From positions 31,211,875 through 31,275,874 of the forward strand of contig CM032665.1 in the NCBI GenBank assembly GCA_019095985.1: 64,000 nt of DNA, given 5' to 3'. Made by a program: the position numbers and the translations under genes. Each line of letters opens with the position of its first letter. The stretch's first letter is position 1. The notes under the pieces are model-generated. The model was not told the origin of the DNA. It ran no database searches and worked only from the letters and a program-made list of their open reading frames with translations. This document shows, piece after piece, positions 24,601 through 35,049 of the stretch. The DNA comes from Streblospio benedicti (lineage: Eukaryota > Annelida > Polychaeta > Spionida > Spionidae).

Positions 24601-25425
24601 GAATATTATGGTAACTATGGTATTTAGATATGTTTATTTTTACTAAACTACAATAAAACAGTTTGTTCAAACAATATTTATAAATTGGTCCAGGAAAAAC
24701 CCTGCCTAACAAAAACACCGCCACAAAAATACAGCCGAGAATAAAAAAAAAGATTCATTTTTGTGTATGAAAGAAAGGCATATGACTAGGTCAATATATT
24801 GGTAGACACATGTTTGTTATTGAGACAACACAAACATGTTAATTTGCGGATATCGTTGAAGCACAGTCAATTTACACAATGAAATGTATTTTTAACATTT
24901 TCATGACCATACAAGCAAGTTCACCAAGTTTAAATGATTGTCCGCCACCAGCAAGTCAAGATTCTACCTGAGCAGTGCCAAATGCCCAAATCTGAAGACT
25001 TGTGATTGTTAGTCAAGTCAAACTTGACAAAGTAAATGTTACGAATAATTTCTGTGCCAGTCTAGGTACAAACTACGGCAAGAAGACCGTTCCACACACT
25101 CATAAGTCTGTTGGTCATCGGTTGCGATGCACAAAAATCTAGTTCTAGAGCATCCCACTTTGTTCAGGGGAGAGTATCGTTGGTGAAGATGCGTTCCCCA
25201 GAGCAAGATTCCCAGGATGTTATGTCAGGTTCACGTTCGATTTCTAGACTTCGACTCTGGATCCACTTCTTGCTATTAACACGGTGGGTTATGACAGCGG
25301 TTTGTTACCTGCTCGTCGATGGACGCGGCGTCCGTGACGGTTGTCATGGCGATGAAGGCCACGATGAGGACTGCGAGCGCCGCCGCCGGCCTCCGCACGC
25401 TCCACAGCGCCTTCTGTAGCTCCAT
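20988..25425 (-). CDS. FFa: FFamide/SIFamide-type neuropeptide precursor
   Basis: Coding exons 25309-25425 (ATG), 24332-24420, 22515-22619 and 20988-21078 (TAG) join in phases 0, 2, 2 into a 133-residue precursor. Residues 1 to about 33 are a signal peptide (MELQKALWSVRRPAAALAVL then a hydrophobic core and VTDA). It then encodes ASIDEQLPDTTGLFF-GKR, SQSHPNMNSLLF-GRR, SYSSVADQLPDTTGLFF-GKR and GNSHPNMNGLLF-GKR, each ending in Gly plus a dibasic site, so four C-terminally amidated peptides. The last peptide contains EVCKAVKMTCDKW. SIFamide precursors of arthropods share the P-x-x-N-G-x-(I/L)-F-GKR pattern and a C-terminal C-x6-C peptide with a nearby Trp; the lophotrochozoan orthologues are called FFamides. 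Expected role: a secreted ligand of an SIFamide/FFamide (NPFF-related) GPCR. Function here is inferred from family. Confidence 0.88.
21446..21740. repeat. GT-rich microsatellite region
   Basis: Interrupted (GT)n tracts, the longest at 21627-21660, in the last coding intron of the neuropeptide gene. Open frames across it encode only VCVCVC-type runs and are not genes. Confidence 0.75.
22436..22489. repeat. Poly-T tract
   Basis: About 50 nt of T interrupted by single G, starting about 25 bp beyond the donor of exon 22515-22619; in gene sense a poly-A/C tract in the intron. Confidence 0.7.
22515..22619 (-). CDS. FFa: Duplicated peptide-pair exon of the neuropeptide gene, in-frame cassette
   Basis: This 105-nt exon (phase 2-2) encodes a second LPDTTGLFF + SHPNMNGLLF pair, parallel to exon 24332-24420. 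Its length is a multiple of three, so skipping it would leave a precursor with one pair and the same C-terminal peptide. The acceptor reads TTTCAGCAG, a NAGNAG site that could add or drop one residue. A poly-T stretch (poly-A in gene sense) lies just past the donor. Confidence 0.8.
22694..22860. mobile_element. GGCAGATCC-ended MITE, copy B
   Basis: Left end TAGGCAGATCCGGGAGGG, right end CCTGGATCTGCCTA, perfect inverted termini over about 10 bp, with C-rich and T-rich blocks inside. A related fragment lies at about 13082 (GGCAGATCCTGTTTTTTAGA). It lies in the intron between coding exons 3 and 4 of the neuropeptide gene. Confidence 0.55.
22861..24331 (-). other. Intron of the neuropeptide gene
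   Basis: About 1.5 kb without coding exons. A small inverted pair (GATAACAGAATGCG / CGCACTCTGTTATC) at about 23661-23730 suggests an old foldback repeat. Otherwise nothing recognised. Confidence 0.4.
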
Positions 25426-25699
25426 CACAGCGGGGGCTGTAAACGTAGTAACACATATGTATATGTCCTAATTTTAAAGATTTGGATGATTATGACAAAA
25501 ATTATATTTATTATGTCAGCTGAAGGTCAAATAAGTAAACTGGTTAGTCAACTTTGTAAACATGTTATTTTATATGACAAAGAAAATTGACATTCATATC
25601 ACTTTGGAGTTCAGTATCTAATATGATGACATTTGGAATAGTTGATATATTATATTTTTATATAAAGTAAACTGTACTATATTATATTAGTATATAGTA

Positions 25700-25860
25700 C
25701 CATGCATAAGTGTAACATAATCCCATAATTAGTTTAGTGTGTTATGTAATTTTGAATATATGTTTAATTCTTGTTGTGTTGGTTTATTTTTGGTAGTACT
25801 GATAGATTCAATGTAAATCTAAGGTGAAAATAAACTCATTCTTATTATTATTATTATTCT
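25700..25860 (+). mobile_element. Possible LINE 3' end with (ATT)n tail
   Basis: The sequence ends GAAAATAAACTCATTCTTATTATTATTATTATTCT, as 3' ends of CR1/L2-like elements often do, and is cut off by the pogo-like MITE. No coding part remains. Confidence 0.3.
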
Positions 25861-25862
25861 TA

Positions 25863-26043
25863 CAGTCGAACCGCTCTATTAGGACCACCTAGGGGACCTG
25901 TGCTAGGTGGTCTCAATAGAGAGGTGGTCTCTATACAGAGGCTCATTTTGGTAGCTTTACGAGGGTTTGGGGCCGTGAAAAGTGGTCTTATTATAGAGAT
26001 GGTCTCAGTGGAGAGGTGGTCTTAATTGGAGGTTCTATTGCAG
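25863..26043. mobile_element. pogo/Tigger-like MITE, complete copy
   Basis: A 181-bp non-autonomous element flanked by TA on both sides (25861-25862, 26044-26045). Left terminus CAGTCGAACCGCTCTATTAG, right terminus (reverse complement) CTGCAATAGAACCTCCAATT, both running into AGGACCACC/AAGACCACC. The CAGTCGAACC-type end and TA target fit Tc1/mariner pogo-like elements by established family features; there is no transposase. It sits directly against an (ATT)n tail at 25845-25859. Confidence 0.65.
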
Positions 26044-26559
26044 TACTGCAGCGTGAACTAAGTACACAGATAGACATAGTACAGAAAAAGTGCAGTATGA
26101 ACACAGGGCAGAGATTAACAATGAAGCCTGAACATGGTGCATTATGAACATCTTCAAAGCAGGAAGGAGGACTTATTTTAGTTTGTTTTAATTTATCAAT
26201 ATTATGAATTGCACGTAGAAAGAGAAAGCAACGGGTAACTAATGTAGAATGATTTGAACTTATATGTATGTGAATGTATTGTATGTAATGTATGTATTTA
26301 TTTATATTTTTTCGAGCTTAATGAAAAAATAATAAAAATAAAAATCAGGCACACTAATCACACTTTTTTGTTATCCAATAAGACCATATTTACTGTGGTA
26401 TAAGTTTATATTGGCCTTCCGCATTGTCCACCCAGAAGTTTGAGAATGTTTCGTCCAAATAGAGGGCGGCGACGGTAATCTATAAGAGCGCAGCATATTG
26501 TGTACATGACACATTTGCAAAGTTGGTCTTGTTGTGTGAACGTACAAAGGGACCAAATT

Positions 26560-26836
26560 AAAAATAAGGGGATGATACAAGGATAAGTGAAAGGCAGAAA
26601 AAGTGGATACGGGTCTCGTGTGATGAAGGGATCTCCAAACAATGGGGCGAAGGGGTTTATAAGGAAGTGGGAAAAAAAGGGAAATGGGAGGGATAGTGGG
26701 GAAAAGGATCCCAAAAGAGAAGGATAATGGGATCCCCAAAAGTGGCGATAAAAGGAAAAAAAGAAAAAAAAAAAACGGAAACACAAAAAAGAGGGATATG
26801 GGATTTCTAGACCCCTTATACCCCACCCACCCCCAA
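26560..26836. repeat. G-rich foldback-ended repeat, copy 4
   Basis: Contains GGGGTTTATAAGGAAGTGGGA, purine-rich GGGATAAGG-like units and the right end GATTTCTAGACCCCTTATACCCC. It lies in the first intron of the neuropeptide gene. Long open frames across it are low-complexity artefacts. Confidence 0.5.
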
Positions 26837-28076
26837 ACAATGAACATGTCTGTGCGTGCTGTGCTATTACAGTCAAACTGGTGTGTACGAAAAGCTGTGT
26901 TCGTGCGTATTCCGCACTCTGCGCTCACTTCATTAAGACGAGGGCCAACAACAGAGTAATCACCGCAGCAGCTGCCGCGCTGTAAGACAATGGCCGCCAC
27001 TTTGCGCCGAGTGTTGTCCGCTAATTGATAATGGCCGAACACAGTGGGCTAATGGCCGGTCAACCTCGTGACGAGCCATTCGGCAATCCTCGGGTGTTTC
27101 CGCTACTCTCACAACTGTTGTGCTCCGAAACATTCCGAGTAGTTCCGAGTGCCACTTCGGGATGCGCGTACTCTAGTTTATTGTGAAATTGAAGCCCTCG
27201 GAAATGGGATAGCCTTACGTCTGACGTGAACGTGCTTTCTTTTACACTGCTAGCTGAGTGCATGTCATCAGTACACACGACGTATCTTGTCTAGCTCAAA
27301 TGCAGGTGTTTATTAATTTGAAGTAGCCTTAAAGCCATTCAAATCCCTCTGGTGCAGGATTGTACTATTGTAAATTTTGATTTGCACTTCGCAATAACCA
27401 CTACCAACATAGATAACCAGCCCGTACAAACACATTAACAAGTTGCCCCACATCCATTCTCACTGTGCTGCCTCCTCCAACCCACCCCACCCCCGCACCA
27501 GCCTTCTCATACCCCATTGCTTAATTGCCTTGCGGTGTTCGGTTCTTCCGGCCCAGGACGGACCGTGGTGTAATGGCAGGCGACACCCGTACTAGGGCAG
27601 GTGGAGGCGGACACTATCGACGCGGGTGTTTATGTGTACTCGTTGTTTTATCTAATTGTGAGTGTCTGAGGTCTGCTGTTTTCTAGGCTTGGGGTGATGA
27701 GTGAGGAAGATATGGAGTGTTGAGTTTGAACACGCACCAGGGACCTGCTTTTGCACCCATACCTGTCCCGAATGTTCATGAAACATGCAACCAAGCCCAC
27801 ATCCGCATGTTTAGTAACACAAATTGTGCTCACGCGCAGATCTGCATCAATGGACAACTCGCACACAAGCCTGCACTAAAGCCAGCACATTTTATAAATA
27901 TTTACAGTTATGTTTAAACATGTACTAACTCCGTTTATCGCTCATTTTAATCACAGTTACAGAGCTATTGGTATGAATAACTCCACCCATAATCAATGTG
28001 CGTACCAAGCCATGTTTCTCAAGGGGTTTCTGTAAAGGAAACATGTGTGCCTATGATCTTGTGTAAATTTCAAAAC

Positions 28077-29115
28077 TTGAAAACATACAGATGAACGATT
28101 ACTATAAAGACTATAAAGCCAATCGTGTTCCTGTTTGTAATATCAATATAATGCAATATATCTACCCCACCTTTTAAACAGAAGAGATACACATAAAATT
28201 ACAATGTGTAAAACGGGGAAAAAAGATCCTGGAAATTGTAACATGTGGGTTTCTTTGCAGGTTTTCTTTATGATTTTAAGCCCACAAAGAGCCTGAGATG
28301 CAAAATATTTTGATGATGAAAACCCACGCCAGCACTCACATCCACAGGATAAGTGCCATTTCAGCCCACAGCCCATGGCCACAGATTTGCGGATGGAGAC
28401 ACGGGGCCAGCAAGCTGCAGGACCCCGCTCAGGGCTCTGGTCCCTACTGAAGTGCGACAAGTTGGAAGGTTCTAAACCTAACCTACTCTGGCAGTCCCTT
28501 TAAGAGAAACGCACACCAGTGACCTATCACTAGCTATTTTGGTCACACTCTCTCCCGGTTTTCACTTTACAAGGTCGTCCACTTGTACGGGACTTACTTG
28601 TGCAATGAAAACTCACCCCGCAAAATATCCGTGAGTAATCCAGGCCATGTTCTTGTGATATTGATCATCTCTGTCTGTAGCGGCTTCGATAATTCACACC
28701 CAACTGAGTGGACATCTGGAGTGGACTCCAGCTGAAAAGAAAGACTAGTGATCCCTAGGTCTCTGTCTGAAAGACAGGCGGATTAGGAACACATCTCACA
28801 CAAAATCAACACTACCATGGGGAAGTTGCAAACTCTCCCACTTCATGCTCACAGCTCAGTTTGAAAACATCCAGATAAACGATTACTATAAAGACTGCAA
28901 CGGCAATCATGTTCCTGTTTGCAAAATCAATGTAATAAGATATATCTACTGCACTCTTTAACAGAAGAGATACATATTCAGTTACAATCTGTAAAGCTGG
29001 AAAAGTTGCTTGAACATTTCACAAGTAGATTATGCGGGTTTCTGTGTGGACTCTCTTCATGATTGTATGCCCGAGATGGAAAATGTTTTGAGGATTAAAA
29101 CCTGCAGTCACAATT
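28077..29115. repeat. Diverged direct duplication (28077-28340 and 28861-29115)
   Basis: Both segments begin GAAAACAT(A/C)CAGAT(G/A)AACGATTAC and share blocks such as TATAAAGACT, GTTCCTGTTTG, AACAGAAGAGATACA and GATGAAAACC-like ends over about 255 bp with many substitutions and small indels. Roughly 780 bp separates the starts. Either an old local duplication or two copies of one dispersed repeat. Confidence 0.6.
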
Positions 29116-31609
29116 CGGGTGGCAGGGCGGGCTCAGACACGCACCAATGTTCCCTTTGTTGATGGATTGCAATATGGAACTCACGGCGGAATATTTCAAC
29201 AAGCTATCATATCCTGTCATAAGCCAGTAGGGTGGCTTTCTGTGTACGTTCTGACACTTGCTAAGCCCATTTGAAACGCAGTTTTATTATTCGAACTTTT
29301 TGGAACCTTATTGGAGTTAAAAGGTTACGTTGGCACATTCTGCTGAATTTCTGCATAATCAAAAACAAATATGACAGGGGTGGAGGGGGGTGAGGGGCAT
29401 GATTTCAAACTTGGAATTGACATAATTCACATTCAATTCTGAATTGCAATTAAAACATGCCATCATTAGACGATCAGAATTAAAATAGAGAGTACCTTTT
29501 ATTAGTCTGTAAGTAAGTTATAAAACATATGGTCAGTAATAACTAGAGCATGTTCTAAATGCCGGTACCGTGCATGACTAACTATGTCGAATTGGCGAGT
29601 ACCTTGAAAACTATTGGCACAACAGTGCGTAAAGGTGTATGTGCTCCCCAATGACCAGAAAATACACATTCTTTACTATGACTAGGTTGTTTCCAAACCT
29701 GGTCAAGCCAACAACATAGATATGTTTAATTTGGCGCATGGCCCCTAATGATAATCACATTCATGCACTGTACGGACAGAGTGTGCTTGTGACTCGTTCA
29801 CCCCGGCCGTGGGTCTGCTTAAGAGCATCGAACCCCTTTCTCCCACATGCTGTGGCTCAAATGAACCCACTTCCTCACCACTAAAGGGCACTCTTTTTGC
29901 GCTCTGAACTTATCATTATGCATGGTATTTATGATGATGTGGAACACAACACAACAGTACGGCCAAAGCTGAGAACGACGGTGAAATGTTTCCATCAGTG
30001 TTTTTAAAAAAAAAACAAAAAAAACAAAAAAAAACAAAAAAAACAGGCGAGTACATGCGCTTGTGTACTTTTTGCCCCTGCCAGAGTGGTGTCAATTATA
30101 AACTGCTCGCTGCTTGTCCACTGAAATCTAAATTATGATTTGGATGTTTCAGTATATATGGGAAATATAATAGACATGTGCTTGTAATGTATTTCCTATA
30201 TCCTATTAGATAAAAGCAAACTATGGCCTTGTCCGTGCACGATCTAAATGTGAGAGATGACTCACTCATCTCTGTATTCTCGTCATAAGAGATTCCCCGG
30301 GTTACAGCACTGTTTATGGTGTTAATAGCTATCTGTGTGTTTAACTAGTTGATTATCTTGGAAACAAAACAAAGTATTGGCGCTGGCTAACCTTTGGTTG
30401 GATGACAAGCAAAGAATCTACAGTGAATGAGCTCGCGGTGCCTGATTGTGTATAGACTTACTAAATGTTAAATGCAAATGTCACACTTATGTAATGTAAT
30501 GTAAAGTTAAATGTAATAACCTGATATTGTTCAAATATATAATGTAAAGTGTATCTTTTCGCTGTTACGATCTATATTAGAGTTACTCTAGATTCAGTAT
30601 TTACTAGTTCTAATAACTTGGCTTTATGTGAAAGTTTTTTCTCACCTGTTGCATATACTATGTGACGTATAAACCTTTAATGGTTGGGTGGTTTATAACC
30701 GATAATAATTCAATTAAGTATACACATATGTAGGTAGATGTGTATGTATGCTGTAACTGTAACCACATGTCAGTATAATAAATGAATTTTGACTTGACTT
30801 GTGTAACGTACAGATGACTCTCACAGCCGCGGTCACATGGTGCTACACGACACTTTATGGGTCAAGAGCAAGCTTCATTTTTAGCTTTGCCCGTTAATTA
30901 TTTTGCTATTGACACTGAGCTTTTGTAAAACATACGCACATGTAGTGGGTGTGAGTCATTTCATGTACACAGCACACTTCTTTTTACACCGAAAGACTTA
31001 ACGAATTGACCATAGTAGTTTGCATGTTGATTAACAGACCAGGATCTCATATAATGCATATTGAAACCTGTTCAAACATTTAAAAGCTAAGATTTTATTG
31101 GTGCATTGTCTATTACATACAGGTAAGGTAGGTAATAAAAACTAGGTACACAGAGACCAGTCAATAATACTGCTGGCTAGAGCTACAGGCGGCTCCTACA
31201 GCAGCATGATTATAGAGTTGGAAAAGTGCGCCAGTGCGCACAATTTGGGTCTGATGTGGACCATATAACGTTGGTCAAATATAGAAACACTTCCAACATT
31301 AATGTTTCATTGTTAGTCACAACTACATACAACTCTATCACTACGATACTGTAGCATATGTGCTACCTACAAGTCAAATAGGTACACGTCAGTCGAGTGA
31401 ACGCATATGTGAGTGATAAGCACGTCTGCGCTATACGCTTGCGATGTGCTGTATGCTCCCCGTGGAGATGAGAAAGATATAGAGTCTAGTGTGACAAGGA
31501 TGCCAATGACCTGGTGTAAAACTGTTAAGTTGTGAGAGCACTAGAATCATGGCTATAAACCACCACCACCACATTTACATAGCACCACGCGAAGCACGTT
31601 CTGACTGTG

Positions 31610-31830
31610 AGGCGGTCATAGGGTACAAGCGCGCACCACGACCCCCGCTGCCAGGTTAGGTTTAGTTTGGTTAGTGCCAAGTGCCCGCCGTCGCGAGTGG
31701 CGGGAAAACACTAGCGCCCCCACTCGGCGTGATTGGGGCGTGTCGTTGACGGCGGTGGCGGAGGGCTCTCGGCCGTGGAGAGGTGGGTGGTACGGGGCGA
31801 GGGGGGGCTGAGACTGCTTTTTGATCACTT
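31610..31830. other. CpG- and G-rich patch inside the neuropeptide intron
   Basis: Local rise in GC with many CpG (GCCCGCCGTCGCGAGTGGCG, CGTTGACGGCGGTGGCGG). Open frames cross it on both strands but show no domain or splice support. It could be an alternative promoter or enhancer; this is inference. Confidence 0.3.
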
Positions 31831-32924
31831 GCCTCGGTGGGTGGACGACTTACCGGCTATATTTGCTTGTACTTGCAGACTGCGCAGAATTAGAGTGTTT
31901 TATGTGAAGTTAAAGTCACATAAAAGCCATTGAGGGTGTCACCCAAAGCTCTATGCCCATTTTGGTAATCACGAGCCAATAATTGCTTTGTTTGGTTGTT
32001 GTCTTTGCTGTTGTTTTTCTCTCAGTTTAAGAATAATGTGATCACATTGCCTGTAGTTTTCTGTTGTGGTTGGTGGCTGTCGGTGTTCTTTACAGACTTT
32101 AGGATCTAGGTCCAGGTATCAAACTGAGAGGTTGATATTCACAATATATTAATCTTATCTTGCTTTAGCAATATTTCTGTAACATACTATCAGTGAATCA
32201 ACTGTTGAAGATAAAGTCAGATAAGCTGAATATTGTCACCGAATCATGAGTGATAAGGTAGCCATTTTTAAGTTCCACATTCCATGGCCACAAATGTGTT
32301 TTCAATGATTTCCACTCCTGTATGTCCCCTCTCCCACCACGCCAGAGACAACTACATCAATAGCTTTGATATGATTTTTTTTTTTTTAGAAATAGATTTA
32401 TAGACAAAACAGATATTACGCTGTAGCCATACCGCCAAAATTTTGCTGTCATTTTAATTTTTTATCTACAGTTAACACTTTTTCTTTAAAAAGGCATCAA
32501 ATTGCTGTGGCGATATCCATACTCTGGAGAATTCATGATTTTGTCTGTATTTTAAGATATTTAGCGCAACAACATTGGACAGTAAATATATTCTTTACTG
32601 TGAGTCTGTGACTGTTGCACAATACACAATGGATGCCAGGCACTTTAAGTGATGGATTTATTTTGATGGAGCTTAATGTAGAGAACAATGTGGACAAAGG
32701 GTTTTAAGGCTACCTTACTTGTGTAATCCCTTGATCTTTACCTTGCTCTCATTCACATATCAAATCTCTTTACAAAGTTCACAGACGCAGTTGCCTGTGC
32801 ACCATACAGTAAATAGTGAGAATGGGCATGTGTGTCTGTCGGAGTGGGGCTTGCTAATCACTCCGGTGGAAATATACACATTTGCCGGTGGTACTGTAAA
32901 ATGAAAAGCGCCCCCGGTGAGGGC

Positions 32925-33300
32925 AGACCAGTGTTTTATACCTGCAAAAACACTGGAATGCCACTGTCTATATATTGGCAAAAAATCAATATTCATATTT
33001 CAGCAGCTAACAGCACCAGGTTAGACTTATGATATTGATTTTTCCATGCTGGCTAAAGCGTATTGAATACTAGTAAAATTGACCTAATAATCGGCCCAGA
33101 TGAGGCCGAATATGTACCGTTTGGGCCCATGTAAAATAGGGCTCTTGTGGTCACCATTTCCAACCGATATGCCAAATTTGAGCATCCTAGCTCAAACGAT
33201 GCGACCTGTAGATGGGTAAGGAACCGGATGGAAGGAAGGAAGGACGGGCGAACGCAATTAATTGGGTACTAGCCAGTGTATAAAACACTGGAACAACTAA
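32925..33300. repeat. Possible MITE with CCAGTGTTTTATAC ends
   Basis: Left part has CCAGTGTTTTATACCTGCAA and the right end GCCAGTGTATAAAACACTGG, repeated and inverted relatives of one motif, with AAGGAAGGAAGGACGGGCGA between them. Boundaries are uncertain. Confidence 0.3.
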
Positions 33301-34534
33301 AAGCTAAATGAAGTGTATGGGACGTACTAAAGTACACTTTGTGGTGATTACTCTTCTCAAGTTGTAGTGAAAAAAGCGTCTCAACGTACTCAGTACACAA
33401 CGTGCGAGTCTAATTCAAGATTCTTTTCTTAAGGAAAGTCTATTGGTCAAGAGTGAGATTACTCCAGCACAACTGTAGGGCATAAAATTTCATTAATTGC
33501 AATTGGAATAAAACATGTAGAAAACAAAACTGCCATTAATTTCAATTACGGTCTTTCATAGGATGCTGCTAAAGGAAATTCGCTGATGGGAGCTTAAAAA
33601 GCTGTCACTAGTAAATCAAACTTCTAGCCCAAACACTATACCATGGGTAAAGGTATACGTATGATATGATATATTAGGATAGTATTTGTTTGTTTTTAAA
33701 TATAAAAAGAATGCGATTACTTGTTTCTGAGCAGTCTATTTCAAACTGATTATGATTATGAAGTACAGTTGCATAGACTCTGAACATTTCTACATGTAAT
33801 CGTGTATATATTGCAAGATGACAAAGCAGAGCTAAATTCAGAACACAATATTGTTTTTCATTGTAGCTTGTTACCGACAAATACAACAAAAGACAAGGCT
33901 CGCATATCGTACAACCACCTCTTTGCATAGTAGAATATTAATTACTTTTTCACTTGTACTAATCACCGACTCTAATAGTTAGCTAGAATATTTTTAGTAC
34001 CATCAAATATAACTGTCATCATATGTTAGTATTTAGTAAAGTGTTTCAAATTTACATGCTCATGCCCTTGTACGTATTTATCTCGAAACCTCCCTGCTAT
34101 GTCCATCGTTTCAAATAGCAAATTGAACCAATAACATACGTTGCTAGTATTTTTCACTTTACCCATAATCTTGATATGAGAAGTTCACATGTTCAATGTG
34201 CAGTTTTATCATTGCACAAGTTGTACGTTTGTATCTTGGTCAAATTTGGCTACTAATACAACATGCATATCTGAAAAGATATTTGCCCTGCAGAAGCTGA
34301 ACCACATTCAGGCAAGAAAAAAAATACAATAAACCACAAATATCTCAAATCAAAGTTTAGCTCTGGACCAAACGACTATACACATGTAGCCACGAGATGC
34401 GTGCAGGTGCTACCACCGTACGTTGTACGCTTGTCATGGATCAAAGTCGTAGTCATTTCAACTGAACTAAGTAAAGTTGCAGTCAGTTTGAACCAAATTA
34501 AAATAGTTTGAAGGAAATAGATTCCTACACTTAC

Positions 34535-34647
34535 CTGAGCTTGAACTGTTGTTAACTTGTGTTTGTGTGTTGCGAGTGATCAGCGGTAGGTGGCGCTTCG
34601 AGTGTCGTCTGCGGTGCTGGTGTTGACTGGTTGCTGTGGTGTTGAGT
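34535..34647 (-). other. FFa: Untranslated first exon of the neuropeptide gene
   Basis: In gene sense it begins near CACTCAACACCACAGCAACC about 29 bp after a TATA box and ends AGCTCAG/GTAAGT, a perfect donor, at 34535. The matching acceptor TTTACAG lies at 25437, 11 nt before the ATG, giving a first intron of about 9.1 kb. It has no in-frame ATG run worth translating. The start position is set by the TATA spacing, not by transcript data. Confidence 0.6.
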
Positions 34648-34710
34648 GACGCCGCCGCCGCGAGGCGCGCTTTATACAGACGCCGTGACGCCAGCGGCGA
34701 CCGCCCCCGC
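34645..34710 (-). promoter_or_regulatory. FFa: TATA-type core promoter with GC box and TGACG sites
   Basis: On the minus strand TATAAA lies at 34676-34671, with an initiator-like TCACTC at about 34649-34644. A GGGGGCGG Sp1-like GC box lies upstream at 34708-34701. On the plus strand TGACG half-sites (CRE-like) occur at 34686 and 34647. The surrounding 100 bp is a CGG-rich CpG patch. A TATA promoter with CRE-like sites suits a regulated neuropeptide gene; factor binding is inference. Confidence 0.55.
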
Positions 34711-34756
34711 GGCGGCGGCGGCGGCGTGCGAGGGTGGGAGGAGAGGCGGGGGTGGG

Positions 34757-35045
34757 GGGGGCCTGGGATCACCAGCACCAAAGTGGGATTCAACAGGGGA
34801 GAGACTAACTAGGTGTCGTGTACTGAGCCTTTTTTTCCTTGAAAAAATAGGAGAGGTGTGTGCGTGTGTCCGGACGGTTGGGGGGGGGGGGGGGGGGGGG
34901 GATCACCAGCACCAAAGTGGGATTCAAGAGGGATTGGGAGCAGAAAACAATGGGGGGAGACCAACTAGGTGTCGTGAACTGAGCCTTTTTTTCTTGAATG
35001 ATGGGGGAGGTGTGTGCGTGTGTCCGGGTGGGGGGGGGGTGAGGG
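34757..35045. repeat. Tandem duplication with long poly-G, upstream of the neuropeptide promoter
   Basis: Two units share GGGATCACCAGCACCAAAGT, then AACTAGGTGTCGTG, then TGAGCCTTTTTTTC and GAGGTGTGTGCGTGTGTCCG, each ending in a G run (22 G at 34880-34901; shorter at about 35031). It starts about 80 bp upstream of the TATA box, within possible regulatory range. Open frames here are Gly/Pro artefacts. Confidence 0.7.
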
Positions 35046-35049
35046 TAGT

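Larger units (their letters stand above)
25437..34534 (-). other. First intron of the neuropeptide gene, 9.1 kb
   Basis: No coding exon with splice support was found. It holds a MITE (25863), a G-rich repeat (26560), a probable LINE tail with (ATT)n before 25860, a diverged direct duplication (28077/28861), a CpG-rich patch (31610-31830), and a possible LINE 3' end near 30803 with TTGACTTGACTT. The length is typical of introns that hold enhancers, but no element can be named. Confidence 0.5.

Noticed and set aside
26371-27042. 223-codon minus-strand frame
   Set aside because: Runs through the G-rich repeat and intronic DNA, Phe/Leu/Pro-rich low complexity, no splice or domain support.
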